Positions 54,810 through 63,734 of a stretch of DNA of 64,000 nucleotides are shown here, in pieces. The notes beneath the pieces were generated by a model. It searched no databases, was not told where the DNA came from, and worked only from the letters and a program-made list of their open reading frames with translations. The DNA comes from Arthrobacter koreensis. Lineage in GTDB: Bacteria; Actinomycetota; Actinomycetes; Actinomycetales; Micrococcaceae. The stretch is from assembly GCF_009193255.1 (NCBI RefSeq), contig NZ_WACG01000001.1, positions 248,001 to 312,000 of the forward strand, read 5' to 3'. Each line of letters starts with the position of its first letter. The first letter of the stretch is position 1. Made by a program: the position numbers and the translations under genes.

Positions 54810-55955
54810 GTGCCCGAAACAAACGAACACCTGGCAGAACTGGCCCGCGCGGCCATGGAACGGGTCATTGACCCTGAACTGCGCCGCCCCATCACCGAGC
54901 TCGGCATGCTGCGCAGCGTGGAGGTGGACGACGCCGGCAGCGCCCGCATCGGCGTCCTGCTCACCATTGCCGGCTGTCCCCTGCGCGGAACCATTACAGC
55001 CGACGTCGAGCGGGAGCTTGCCGGCGTTCCCGGCATCACCTCCGTGGACGTGGACCTGGACGTCATGACCCAGGCCCAGCGAGAGGAGCTCAAGGAAAAG
55101 CTGCGCGGACCCGGCGGTGCCCGGGGCGTCCCGTTCAGCCGTCCGGGATCCCTGACGAAGGTGTATGCCGTTGCCAGCGGCAAGGGCGGTGTGGGCAAGT
55201 CCACCGTGACCGTGAACCTTGCGGCGGCCATGGCTGCCTCCGGCCTGCGCGTTGGGGTGGTCGACGCCGACGTGCACGGCTTCTCCGTTCCGGGCCTGCT
55301 GGGCATCACGGCGCCACCCACACGGGTAGACGAGATGATCCTGCCGCCCGTGGCGCACGGCATCAAGACAATTTCGATCGGCATGTTCCTGGACAAGAAC
55401 CAGCCGGTTGCCTGGCGCGGGCCCATGCTCCACCGGGCGCTGGAGCAGTTCCTCACTGACGTGTATTTCGGGGACCTGGACGTGCTGCTGCTGGATCTTC
55501 CCCCGGGCACCGGCGACATAGCGATTTCGGTGGGCCAGCTGCTCCCCTCCTCGGAGATCCTGGTGGTGACCACACCGCAGGCGGCTGCGGCAGAGGTTGC
55601 CGAACGCGCCGGAACCGTGGCGGCGCAGACCGGGCAGAAGGTTGCCGGCGTCATCGAAAACATGTCCTGGCTGGCGCTGCCCACCGGGGAACGGATGGAG
55701 CTCTTCGGCTCAGGCGGCGGAGCGCTGGTTTCCGGGCGGCTAGGATCCGTCCTGGGCTACGACGTTCCGCTGCTGGGCAGCATTCCGCTGGATGTGCGGC
55801 TGCGCGAGGGAGGGGACGCCGGGCTTCCGGTGGTGCTCGATGAGTCCGCAGCCGGGCCGGATACTGCGGGCGGGGAACTCCGCCGGATCGCTGCGGCGCT
55901 CGCCGGACGGCCGCGCGGGCTGTCCGGGCTGAACCTTTCGGTCACCCCGCGCTAA
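54810..55955 (+). CDS. mrp: Mrp/ApbC-type P-loop ATPase
   Basis: The 381-residue protein has an N-terminal MIP18-like (DUF59) domain (VIDPELRRPITELGML) and a deviant Walker A GKGGVGKST at about 128-136, with LLDLPPGTGD as Walker B region. The family carries and transfers Fe-S clusters. The C-terminal CxxC of many family members is not seen, so cluster binding may differ. GTG start three bases after the DUF1003 stop. Confidence 0.92.
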   Translation: MPETNEHLAELARAAMERVIDPELRRPITELGMLRSVEVDDAGSARIGVLLTIAGCPLRGTITADVERELAGVPGITSVDVDLDVMTQAQREELKEKLRGPGGARGVPFSRPGSLTKVYAVASGKGGVGKSTVTVNLAAAMAASGLRVGVVDADVHGFSVPGLLGITAPPTRVDEMILPPVAHGIKTISIGMFLDKNQPVAWRGPMLHRALEQFLTDVYFGDLDVLLLDLPPGTGDIAISVGQLLPSSEILVVTTPQAAAAEVAERAGTVAAQTGQKVAGVIENMSWLALPTGERMELFGSGGGALVSGRLGSVLGYDVPLLGSIPLDVRLREGGDAGLPVVLDESAAGPDTAGGELRRIAAALAGRPRGLSGLNLSVTPR

Positions 55956-55965
55956 GAGCCTGGGG

Positions 55966-56406
55966 CTAGGTGGCCTCGGCGTCGAACGGTGCGGGCTCGC
56001 CTGCACCCAGGCGCTCTATCCGCTGGACCGGTGACGGTGCAGCCGGAGCCACCGCCGGCCTGGCGGGTGCCGCAGGAACAGCTCCGGGACGCGCTGCGGC
56101 TGGGCGGACAGCTCCGTTACTGCGCCCGGCTGCCGGCCGCACCGCCTCTTCGACGTCGTCGAGCAGAGCTTCCTTGATAATCCGCCGGGGGTCGTACTGC
56201 CGCGGATCCAGCTTCCGCCAGTCCACCTCGTCGATTTCGGGGCCCACTTCTTCGCGCAGCTGCTCACGGGCGCCCGTTGCCATCCGGCGAAGTTCGCGGA
56301 CCAGGCGGGCCAGCTGGGAAGCGTATTCCGGCAGGCGTTCGGGGCCGAGAATGGCCACGGCGAGGACCGCCAGGATGATCAGCTCATAGCCGTTAATTCC
56401 GAACAC
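55966..56406 (-). CDS. tatB: Sec-independent translocase subunit TatB
   Basis: The 146-residue protein starts with the TatA/B membrane helix (GYELIILAVLAVAILGPERLPEY) followed by an amphipathic helix and a Pro/Ala-rich tail. The Glu at the start of the helix and the Pro in LGPERLP fit TatB. It is part of the twin-arginine export receptor. tatA and tatC are not nearby, as in other actinobacteria. Confidence 0.9.
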   Translation of the reverse strand: MFGINGYELIILAVLAVAILGPERLPEYASQLARLVRELRRMATGAREQLREEVGPEIDEVDWRKLDPRQYDPRRIIKEALLDDVEEAVRPAAGRSNGAVRPAAARPGAVPAAPARPAVAPAAPSPVQRIERLGAGEPAPFDAEAT

Positions 56407-56456
56407 TTTTGAAGGTTACCTTTTCCCGCGGGATTGGGGCCACTTTGGGACTGGGG

Positions 56457-57368
56457 TCAAAGTGATCGCCCTGCGCCGGAGAGCAGCGCCAGCCCGTTCA
56501 GGACGCGGTCCACAGCCCCGGAGTCCGGGTCCCTTGCAGGCACCAGCAGGCGGGCCGACTCGCTGAGGGAGAGTTCGCCCACTACGGAGGACAGGGTTTC
56601 CTCCGGGACTGAGGACCTCAGCGTATAAGTAACATTGCGCGCAGAGAGCACAGCCTCACCGGGGCGGGTCTCATCCCTCCAGACCCGCGGAGCAGTTTCA
56701 GCGGTCCTGGTAACAGCGTGAAAACCCTCTTCGGCTATCGGACGGCCGCTGACGGCGTGCAGCACCTCCGGATTGGTGTCGCCTTCCCGCGGGCGCTGTT
56801 CATAGACCGTGAGCGTTTCGCCGTTGCGGGTCAGCTCCATGGCGACGGCGGGGTGGCCGGCCACCTGCAGGGTCCGGGCCGAGGCCAGCGTAAAGCCAAG
56901 TCCGTCAAGTTCCGGGCAGGACCACCCGGCATTGCGCAGGTCCTGCACGTCCTCGGCGGAGAGGCCCCCGGAACGCTGTTCCGCCAGCTGGTTCCACCCG
57001 GCCAGCAGATGCGCCTGCTGGGGTGCCGAAAGTGGTTCGTCCGCAATCGATCCAAGAATGTAGGCGCCGGCCAGGACAAAGCCCGAGACCATCGTGAGGA
57101 TCCCGCCAATTGCCACGGCGTAGCGTCCGCGGCCCGGTCCGGGCGCGGGCTGCGGACGGCTCGCACTGTCTGCGACGATCCGGCTGGCAAGGTCTTCCCG
57201 CGGGGCAGGGACCTTCAAGGCCCGAAGGCGGCTGCGGAGGCGTCGTTCCTCCTCCACCGCGCAGCGGCACGCAGCGCAGCGTGAGAGGTGGGTCTGTACG
57301 GCGGCACGCCGGCGGGCCGGTAATTCCTCGTCCAGGAACGCACGAAGATGACGTTTAGGGTGGCGCAT
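56457..57368 (-). CDS. Anti-sigma factor, zinc-finger (RseA-like)
   Basis: The 303-residue protein has a zf-HC2 domain (HLSRCAACRCAVEEE, with the preceding LDEELP helix), a single membrane span near residues 86-108, and an extracytoplasmic domain. It follows the ECF sigma gene with five bases between, so it is most likely the cognate anti-sigma. In mycobacteria, RseA follows SigE; a htrA protease gene often found next is missing between this gene and tatB. Confidence 0.88.
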   Translation of the reverse strand: MRHPKRHLRAFLDEELPARRRAAVQTHLSRCAACRCAVEEERRLRSRLRALKVPAPREDLASRIVADSASRPQPAPGPGRGRYAVAIGGILTMVSGFVLAGAYILGSIADEPLSAPQQAHLLAGWNQLAEQRSGGLSAEDVQDLRNAGWSCPELDGLGFTLASARTLQVAGHPAVAMELTRNGETLTVYEQRPREGDTNPEVLHAVSGRPIAEEGFHAVTRTAETAPRVWRDETRPGEAVLSARNVTYTLRSSVPEETLSSVVGELSLSESARLLVPARDPDSGAVDRVLNGLALLSGAGRSL

Positions 57369-57373
57369 ATGCT

Positions 57374-57985
57374 CTAGCCGGCTCCTGCCACGCGCGGAAG
57401 CTTCAGGCTGACCGAGGGGGTGCGGCGCTGCGCCGGATCGCGGTGGGCGAGCTTCTCCTTGAGCATGCTGCGTCCCCGGTGGATGCGGGAGCGGACAGTA
57501 CCCAGCTTCACGCCAAGCGCATGCGCCACTTCGTCGTAGGAGAGCCCCTCCAGGTCACAGAGCACGACGGCGGCACGGAAGTCCGGGGGCAATTCCTCCA
57601 GTGCGCGCTGGATGTCCACATCCAGGTTGTTGAACTCGAAGCTGCGCTCCGGTCCGGGACCCGGGGAGGGCAGCCTGCTCTCGGCTTCTTCACTCATGCC
57701 GTCGAAGCGGATACGGCTGCGCCGGCGGGCCTGGTCCAGGAAAAGATTAGTGGTGATGCGGTGCAGCCACCCGTCCAGGGTGCCGGGCTGGAACTTTGCC
57801 AGGGAGCGGAAAACCCGGACGAACACCTCCTGGGTGAGGTCCTCGGCGTCGTGCTTATTGCCGGTCAGCCGGTAAGCAAGCCGGTACACCTTGGCAGAGT
57901 GGGTCTCCACCACTTCCTGCCAGGTCGGACGCACCCAGTCAGTTACCGCGGATGCTTCAGCAGTGCCGTCAAGTGTCCCCGTCAC
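57374..57985 (-). CDS. sigE: ECF-type RNA polymerase sigma factor (SigE-like)
   Basis: The 203-residue sigma factor has region 2 ([23 protein letters not shown]) and region 4 ([45 protein letters not shown]). It is likely held by the downstream membrane anti-sigma factor and released by envelope stress. GTG 57985 is selected because GGGAGGAAG lies 5-8 bases upstream; the frame-start codon at 58039 has none. The -35/-10-like pair upstream suggests autoregulation. Confidence 0.93.
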   Translation of the reverse strand: MTGTLDGTAEASAVTDWVRPTWQEVVETHSAKVYRLAYRLTGNKHDAEDLTQEVFVRVFRSLAKFQPGTLDGWLHRITTNLFLDQARRRSRIRFDGMSEEAESRLPSPGPGPERSFEFNNLDVDIQRALEELPPDFRAAVVLCDLEGLSYDEVAHALGVKLGTVRSRIHRGRSMLKEKLAHRDPAQRRTPSVSLKLPRVAGAG

Positions 57986-58337
57986 GGTCTTCCTCCCTTC
58001 GCAACGTGTTTCTGCCCCCGGCGCCGTGCGGCTCGGCACGGAACGGGCTGGCGATCGTCATCAGGTTCACCATCCATGTTTGCGCATATTTCTGGGAGTT
58101 CGCTGTTAGCACGCCTCATGGATGGAGACAAGCAGGTCCCGGATAATACCCGGGCCGCGGGTGCGCGCCGCGCACCGCACCTGGCGGGAATCGGAACGCG
58201 GTGGCCTTAAGCTTGTAATGCCGTGGTGCCCGCCGCGGCACTACGCAGCACTTGGCAGCTGTCGGCCGGAATTCCCGGACATGTACCGCCGGGATGCGGA
58301 ACCCCTGGATTATTTGAGCGAAAGAGACAGTACACCC
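57986..58337. other. Divergent region between sigE and O-methyltransferase genes
   Basis: These 352 bases hold no credible gene; the upstream part of the methyltransferase frame is open but lacks a ribosome site. It contains the ECF-like promoter candidate at 58042-58070 and should carry promoters for both directions. Confidence 0.4.
58042..58070 (-). promoter_or_regulatory. Candidate ECF-type promoter of sigE
   Basis: On the minus strand GTGAACC (-35-like) precedes CGTTCC (-10-like) by 18 bases. Because the element is nearly symmetrical, GGAAC and GTT also occur on the plus strand, at a slightly long spacing of 20. Mycobacterial SigE-type promoters have GGAAC and GTT boxes. The match is suggestive only. 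Confidence 0.3.
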
Positions 58338-58991
58338 ATGAGCGCCGACAAGCAGAGCACGTGGTCCTACACGGAAGCGCTGCCGTTTGAGGACGAAGTG
58401 CTGCTCCGCGCACGCGAACGGTCACACGAACTCGGCGTGAGCGCGGTCAGCACCGGGGTTGGGGCTGCGCTCACCGTGCTCGCGGCGTCATCGAAGGCGC
58501 AGACCGTAGTAGAGGTAGGGACCGGTGCCGGTGTCTCCGGCGTCTGTCTGCTCCGGGGCCTGGGCACCGGCTCAGTGCTGACCACCATTGATTCGGATGT
58601 GGACCATCTCCGCGCCGCACGCCAGGCGTATTCGGAAGCGGGCATTCCCGGCAACCGGACCCGCACCATTTCAGGCCGGGCGGCCCAGGTGCTGCCCCGG
58701 CTGACGGACAACGCCTACGACCTCGTCTTCATCGACGCGGATAAGCCGTCCTTCCTCCTGTACACCGAACAGGCAGTCCGGCTCCTCAAGCCCGGGGGCC
58801 TGATGATCATCAACGGCGCCCTGGACAACGGAAGAGTTGCGGATCCCGCTGCCCGGGACCAGCTGACGGTGACAATGCGGCAGGTGGGGCGGTTCATCCG
58901 GGATAACGATTCCCTGGTTTCCGCGCTCCTGCCCACCGGCGACGGCCTGCAGCTGGCCGTCAAGACGGCCGCTAGGCGGCCTGCGCCCTAA
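58338..58991 (+). CDS. SAM-dependent O-methyltransferase
   Basis: The 217-residue protein fits the methyltransferase_3 (COMT-like) family: VVEVGTGAGVSGVCLL SAM loop, TIDSD acidic strand, and YDLVFIDADKPSF. It resembles mycobacterial Rv1220c, adjacent to sigE. Substrate unknown. ATG 58338 fits the family's start. Its end overlaps the convergent pepA stop region by 20 bases. Confidence 0.88.
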   Translation: MSADKQSTWSYTEALPFEDEVLLRARERSHELGVSAVSTGVGAALTVLAASSKAQTVVEVGTGAGVSGVCLLRGLGTGSVLTTIDSDVDHLRAARQAYSEAGIPGNRTRTISGRAAQVLPRLTDNAYDLVFIDADKPSFLLYTEQAVRLLKPGGLMIINGALDNGRVADPAARDQLTVTMRQVGRFIRDNDSLVSALLPTGDGLQLAVKTAARRPAP

Positions 58992-60531
58992 GCCGGGCAG
59001 CCCGGGCCCGCAGGAATGCGATCAGCAGCCGGGCCCCGAAGCCCGTGGCTCCCTTCGCGTATTCGTGGGTATCCGCGCCCACTTCCATGGGACCTGCGAT
59101 GTCCAGGTGGATCCAGGGCGTCCCGTCCACGAACTTCTCCAGGAACAGTGCGCCCAGGATCGCCCCGCCGCCCGCCTTGGCACCCACTGGCGCAACATGC
59201 GCCAGGTCCGCGGAGGTCGAATCAAGCAAATAGTCGTATTCGGGTACCAGCGGCAGCTGCCAGAGCGGCTCGCCGCTGCTGCTCGCCGCAGCTTCCATCG
59301 CGGTCAGCAGCTGGGGGTCGTTGCCGAAGAGCGCCGCGTGCCGCTTGCCCAGTCCGAGCATCGCCGCACCGGTAAGGGTTGCGACGTCGATCAGCGCCGA
59401 GGGGTTGAGCTCCTTCACGGCGTAGGCCAGCGCATCGGCAAGGACCATGCGTCCTTCAGCGTCCGTGTTGCCGATTTCCACCGTGGTGCCGTTGTAAGTG
59501 CGCACAATGTCGCCGGGACGGTAGGACGCGGCACCCAGTGCGTTCTCGGCAAGGGCGAGCAGCGCCGTCACTTCGAACGGTACCTGCAGCTCGGCAGCAG
59601 CCTGGACGGCCGCCAGGACGACGGCGGAACCCGCCATGTCCATTTTCATCGCCGGCATGGACTCACGGGGCTTCAGCGAGATACCGCCTGAATCGAAGGT
59701 GATGCCTTTGCCTACAAGGACAACGCTCTCGCCGGCGGCAGCCGAAGCGGGCCGGTACGTCACCCGCACCAGGCGGGGGCCGTGTGCCGAGCCGGAACCA
59801 ACGGCAGTGAGCCCCCCGAAGCCTTCGGCCTGCAGCCGCTGCGGATCCCAGACTTCAATGTCCAGGCCGGAGGCGGAAGCCACGGCAGCCGCCTGGGCAG
59901 CCATCCACTCTGGTGTGGCGGTGTCCGGCGGGGCGTTGGTCAGGTCCCGGGCGAGCCAGGCGGCGCGGGCCGCGGTCTCTGCGGGTTCCAGGGCCTGGGG
60001 CAGCAGTCCGGTGACTTCCATTTCCGCTGCCATCGGTTCTCCGGGCCCCTTCTGCCCGGTCCGGGGTGCCCGGTATCCGCCGAGGAAAAACCCTTCGAGG
60101 AACGCCTGCTGCGCCTGGGCAGTCAGTGAATCGATGACGCTCATGCGAATCCGGCGGGCGCCAAACGTTGCCCGCGCCAGGCTCGCGCCGGCCCGCCGCA
60201 GGCTTTGGTGGGACTCGTCGCCGACTCCGAGATAGATGAGCTTGGCGGGAAGATCATCCGATCCCCGCGGCGCCTCTACTACCAGGTGCTCACCGGCCTT
60301 GCCGGTGATACCTGCCGCTTCGGCGCGGGAAGCCACATCGATTCCGTAGCGCACCGCAGCTTCCACGGCCCCGCGCCGGGGCTCGGGGACCGTGCGGTCA
60401 CCGGGCGGACCAGGAGCAATGGCTACGGCAAGAACATCCACGCCCTCAGCCGGGAGCGGCTGGAGCCCGCTGCCTTCGGCCGGGGCGCCGGGGCGCTCCG
60501 CCAACGGAGCGAGCCCGGTTACCGTTGTCAT
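58972..60531 (-). CDS. pepA: Leucyl aminopeptidase, M17 family
   Basis: The 519-residue enzyme has the di-metal site motifs VGKGITFDSGGISLKP (Lys and Asp) and NTDAEGRMVLADALAYA. It trims N-terminal residues from peptides and processes glutathione conjugates. Start uncertain: ATG 60531 has AGG adjoining, ATG 60588 lies nine bases after the DUF3117 stop. The C-terminus overlaps the methyltransferase gene by 20 bases on the opposite strand. Confidence 0.92.
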   Translation of the reverse strand: MTTVTGLAPLAERPGAPAEGSGLQPLPAEGVDVLAVAIAPGPPGDRTVPEPRRGAVEAAVRYGIDVASRAEAAGITGKAGEHLVVEAPRGSDDLPAKLIYLGVGDESHQSLRRAGASLARATFGARRIRMSVIDSLTAQAQQAFLEGFFLGGYRAPRTGQKGPGEPMAAEMEVTGLLPQALEPAETAARAAWLARDLTNAPPDTATPEWMAAQAAAVASASGLDIEVWDPQRLQAEGFGGLTAVGSGSAHGPRLVRVTYRPASAAAGESVVLVGKGITFDSGGISLKPRESMPAMKMDMAGSAVVLAAVQAAAELQVPFEVTALLALAENALGAASYRPGDIVRTYNGTTVEIGNTDAEGRMVLADALAYAVKELNPSALIDVATLTGAAMLGLGKRHAALFGNDPQLLTAMEAAASSSGEPLWQLPLVPEYDYLLDSTSADLAHVAPVGAKAGGGAILGALFLEKFVDGTPWIHLDIAGPMEVGADTHEYAKGATGFGARLLIAFLRARAARLRAQAA

Positions 60532-60597
60532 CCTGCGGGTAGCCTTTGAGGCTCCTGCAGGCCTTGGGTTCTGCCTGTTGGGACGCATGCACCAAGC

Positions 60598-60765
60598 CTA
60601 GCTGGTGACGCCGAGGAGGCATTCCTTGAGCTTGCCTGCTTCTTCTGCGTTGAGTTCAACGACCAGCCGGCCGCCGCCGTCGATGGGCACCCGCAGGATC
60701 AGGCTGCGCCCTTCCTTGGTGACCTCCATGGGTCCATCACCCGTACGCGGTTTCATCGCAGCCAT
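60598..60765 (-). CDS. DUF3117 small protein
   Basis: A 55-residue gene, shorter than most gene-finder cut-offs: MAAMKPRTGDGPMEVTKEGR start, VVELNAEEAGKLKECLLGVTS end. It fits the actinobacterial DUF3117 family (Rv1211-like). GGGGA lies eight bases before the ATG. Small size and strong conservation suggest a nucleic-acid or protein-binding role, unproven. It is immediately upstream of pepA. Confidence 0.92.
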   Translation of the reverse strand: MAAMKPRTGDGPMEVTKEGRSLILRVPIDGGGRLVVELNAEEAGKLKECLLGVTS

Positions 60766-60948
60766 ATTGAAGTTCCCCTTTCAAAAGTGCACTGCGGGGT
60801 TATTCCCCGAGTAGTCACCGTTCCCGCTGCTGCCGGGCCCCCATTGTTGTTAGGGTGCCGAGCCGCAATTGGTGCCATTATTCCGCACAAACCGTAAGCA
60901 GGCGAAATTTCGGTGTGTCTGGGGACACATCCACTCTGTGCGCGGAGG

Positions 60949-61524
60949 TTAGGAAACTGTCCTGAATTCACACCCGGCCAGATGATCGTTCACATATCCG
61001 GTTGCCTGCAGCATCGCATAGGCCGTCACCGGCCCAACGAACCGGAACCCGTGCCGCCGCAGCTCCCGGGAGAGGCCGCGGGATTCCGCCGTCTGAGCCG
61101 GAACGTCCGCCAGGAACTGCGGTGCGGGCTCCTCCGGAGGCCGGTGCCTCTCCAGGATCAGTGCCAGCGATTCACCCTCCGGCAGGGCCAGCAGTGCGCG
61201 CGCATTGCCGATCGTGGCGCGGATTTTCGACTCGTTGCGGACAATGCCCGCGTTACCCATCAGCGAGGCCACGTCCTCCTCACCGAAAGCAGCTACCGTG
61301 TGCGGATCGAAGCCCTTGAACGCCTCACGGAAAGCCTCCCTTTTCCGCAGGATGGTGATCCAGCTCAACCCGGACTGGAACCCCTCTAGGCACAGCCGCT
61401 CAAACAGGGCGGATTCGCCGTGGACGGGACGGCCCCATTCGGTGTCGTGGTACGCCAGGTAATCCTCACTGGCCACGGACCAGGGGCAGCGAAGTCGGCC
61501 GTCAGGCCCGGAGAGTGCGCTCAC
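60949..61524 (-). CDS. tagA: DNA-3-methyladenine glycosylase I
   Basis: The 191-residue glycosylase removes 3-methyladenine. CPWSVASEDYLAYHDTEWGRP carries the first zinc Cys and the conserved HD; QSGLSWITILRKREAF and the terminal HLAGC (with His and Cys) complete the zinc clip. The ATG overlaps the DivIVA gene stop by four bases. It is a second alkylation-repair gene besides the ATL at 25 kb. Confidence 0.96.
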   Translation of the reverse strand: MSALSGPDGRLRCPWSVASEDYLAYHDTEWGRPVHGESALFERLCLEGFQSGLSWITILRKREAFREAFKGFDPHTVAAFGEEDVASLMGNAGIVRNESKIRATIGNARALLALPEGESLALILERHRPPEEPAPQFLADVPAQTAESRGLSRELRRHGFRFVGPVTAYAMLQATGYVNDHLAGCEFRTVS

Positions 61525-61916
61525 GGGTCCAGCCGGTCTGAGCGCCGGTTGGGCTCCCCAAGGGCATGCCGGCCCGTTTCGGGCCGGATACCGGCTTCCG
61601 GTTCCCGAAGCTGCGCCAGGGCGGCATCCCGTTCCAGCAGCGCCTGGGCCAGCCGGGCCAGGACTTCGTCCACCTCATCCATGCGGTAACCGCGCAGCGC
61701 TACTGAGAACCTAAGGTCGGCTATGTCGGCGGCGTCCGGGTGATCCGGCAGGAGCACCGGCGGCAGACGCGGATCGGGTTCCCCGGGGACAGCTGCCAGA
61801 TCCGGGATGCGCAGGGCTGCAGTGGTTCCTCCCCGGCGCGGGCCGGTCCGGCCGGCAGCGAAAAGTGCTGCGGCACCTACGGCGGCTATTGCCAGGAATG
61901 CAAGCAGGATCATCAC
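61521..61916 (-). CDS. DivIVA-domain membrane protein
   Basis: The 131-residue protein has one N-terminal span (about 2-20), a Pro-rich linker, and a DivIVA motif (DLRFSVALRGYRMDEVDEVLARLAQAL). DivIVA-like segments guide growth or division. It resembles mycobacterial Rv1209. Codons one and two are both Met; either may start. It overlaps tagA by ATGA. Confidence 0.85.
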   Translation of the reverse strand: MMILLAFLAIAAVGAAALFAAGRTGPRRGGTTAALRIPDLAAVPGEPDPRLPPVLLPDHPDAADIADLRFSVALRGYRMDEVDEVLARLAQALLERDAALAQLREPEAGIRPETGRHALGEPNRRSDRLDP

Positions 61917-61948
61917 CGGTCCATCGTCGCAGATCCGCGGCCGTGCAG

Positions 61949-62719
61949 TCAGAGGGAGCGGTGCCCCGCACTGTCGGCGATGATGAGCTTCACGGCCTCG
62001 GCCGGGTCATCCACCAGGTGGACAAGGTCCAGGTCCTTAGCGGAGATCATGCCTTCTTCCAGCAGTGTTCCCCGCACCCAATCAAGCAGCGGCTTCCAGA
62101 ATTCGGTGCCAATGAGGACTATGGGGAATGAGGTGACTTTCTGCGTCTGGACCAGCGTCATGGCCTCGAAGAGTTCATCCAGCGTGCCAAAGCCGCCCGG
62201 AAGCACAATAAATCCCTGTGCGTACTTTACGAACATTGTCTTGCGGACAAAGAAATAGCGGAAGTTGATGCCCAGGTCCACCCAGTCATTGAGGCCCGTT
62301 TCGAAGGGCAGTTCAATTCCCAGGCCAACGGACACTCCCCCGGCTTCAACAGCGCCCTTGTTTGCTGCCTCCATTGAACCGGGGCCGCCTCCCGTGATGA
62401 CCGCCAGGCCTGCTTCCGAAAGAAGCCTGCCTACGGCCTCACCCGTCTGGTACCAGCGGGACCCCGGCAGGCTGCGCGCGGAGCCGAACACGCTGACTGC
62501 GGGCCCCAGTTCCGAAAGGGTCCCGAATCCCTCTACGAACTCGCTCTGGATGCGCAGCACGCGCCACGGGTCAGTGTGGGTGAAACTCGTTCCGTCCGCG
62601 GTGTCCAGGAGGAACCGGTCCGACTGCGGCACCCGGGCCTGCCCGCGGCGCAGTTCCACCGGACCGCGCCGCTTGGCGGATGCCGGACTGTTGAAGCGTT
62701 CTTCGTCGCTGATAGCCAT
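61949..62719 (-). CDS. LOG-family protein (TIGR00730)
   Basis: The 256-residue protein has the Rossmann-like LOG motifs GGGPGSMEAANKGA and LPGGFGTLDELFE. Members release cytokinin-type bases from nucleotides (phosphoribohydrolase activity), and in actinobacteria are linked to purine salvage or proteasome phenotypes. The N-terminal 50 residues are a basic linker. It is 32 bases upstream of the DivIVA gene on the same strand. Confidence 0.9.
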   Translation of the reverse strand: MAISDEERFNSPASAKRRGPVELRRGQARVPQSDRFLLDTADGTSFTHTDPWRVLRIQSEFVEGFGTLSELGPAVSVFGSARSLPGSRWYQTGEAVGRLLSEAGLAVITGGGPGSMEAANKGAVEAGGVSVGLGIELPFETGLNDWVDLGINFRYFFVRKTMFVKYAQGFIVLPGGFGTLDELFEAMTLVQTQKVTSFPIVLIGTEFWKPLLDWVRGTLLEEGMISAKDLDLVHLVDDPAEAVKLIIADSAGHRSL

Positions 62720-62825
62720 CTACCAAGGCTAGCGTCACCGACGTGACGCACACCCCACCGCCGCGTCCCCGGCCCGGGGTGATTTGGTTTCTCTTGAGTC
62801 ACGATTTGTCCACGTCAGAGTGATC

Positions 62826-62850
62826 GGGAACACCGGGGGTTGATTTGTTC
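62826..62850 (+). promoter_or_regulatory. Candidate ECF-type promoter of the glutamate transporter
   Basis: GGGAAC (62826-62831) and GTTC (62847-62850) are 15 bases apart, matching mycobacterial ECF -35/-10 spacing (about 15-17). An alternative -10 is TATCTT at 62853-62858, ending six bases before the ATG. No ribosome site is seen. Confidence 0.3.
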
Positions 62851-62864
62851 GCTATCTTCTACCT

Positions 62865-63644
62865 ATGACCAGTGACACAACATCAGGGCAGCCGGTGCCT
62901 GAGCAAGCAGCACCCCTCGTCTCGCTGAAGAACGTAAACAAGCACTTCGGGGACCTCCACGTGCTGCGGGACATCAACCTTGATGTGGCGCGCGGCGAAG
63001 TGGTGGTGGTGATCGGCCCCTCCGGGTCCGGCAAGTCAACACTGTGCCGCGCCATCAACCGCCTGGAAACGATCGACGACGGTGAAATCACCATCGACGG
63101 CAAGGCCCTGCCCGCGGAGGGCAAGGCACTGGCCAAGCTGCGTGCCGACGTCGGAATGGTCTTCCAGTCCTTCAACCTGTTCGCGCACAAGTCCATCCTG
63201 GACAACGTGGCCCTGGGCCCCATCAAGGTTAAGCGGACCAAGACCGCCGAAGCCAAGGAAAAGGCCATGGCGCTGCTGAAGCGGGTTGGCGTGGACAACC
63301 AGGCCAACAAGCTCCCGGCCCAGCTCTCCGGCGGCCAGCAGCAGCGCGTCGCCATTGCGCGGGCGCTCGCCATGAAGCCCAAGGTCATGCTCTTCGACGA
63401 GCCCACCTCTGCCCTGGACCCGGAAATGATCAACGAGGTCCTGGACACCATGGTGGAACTCGCCCAGGAGGGCATGACCATGATCGTGGTGACCCACGAA
63501 ATGGGCTTCGCCCGCAAGGCGGCAGACCGCGTGATCTTCATGGCGGACGGTCAGATCGTTGAGCAGGCCGCACCGGAAGAATTCTTCACCAATCCGAAGA
63601 GCGACCGGGCCAAGGACTTCCTCGGCAAGATCCTCGCCCACTAG
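62865..63644 (+). CDS. gluA: Glutamate ABC importer, ATP-binding subunit
   Basis: The 259-residue GluA/GlnQ-type ATPase has Walker [10 protein letters not shown] (51-59), [20 protein letters not shown] and VTHEMGF. It powers uptake of glutamate (or glutamine) with the solute-binding lipoprotein encoded next. A 90-base gap follows. The permeases presumably lie beyond the window. No ribosome site precedes the ATG. Confidence 0.94.
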   Translation: MTSDTTSGQPVPEQAAPLVSLKNVNKHFGDLHVLRDINLDVARGEVVVVIGPSGSGKSTLCRAINRLETIDDGEITIDGKALPAEGKALAKLRADVGMVFQSFNLFAHKSILDNVALGPIKVKRTKTAEAKEKAMALLKRVGVDNQANKLPAQLSGGQQQRVAIARALAMKPKVMLFDEPTSALDPEMINEVLDTMVELAQEGMTMIVVTHEMGFARKAADRVIFMADGQIVEQAAPEEFFTNPKSDRAKDFLGKILAH

Positions 63645-63734
63645 CGCGCCACTCAAGCAGCACCAGCTTTTCATCCACCCTTTGAGGCAAGGCTTCGGTC
63701 CCCACGGACCCAGGCCGCAATGCAAGGAGAAAAA

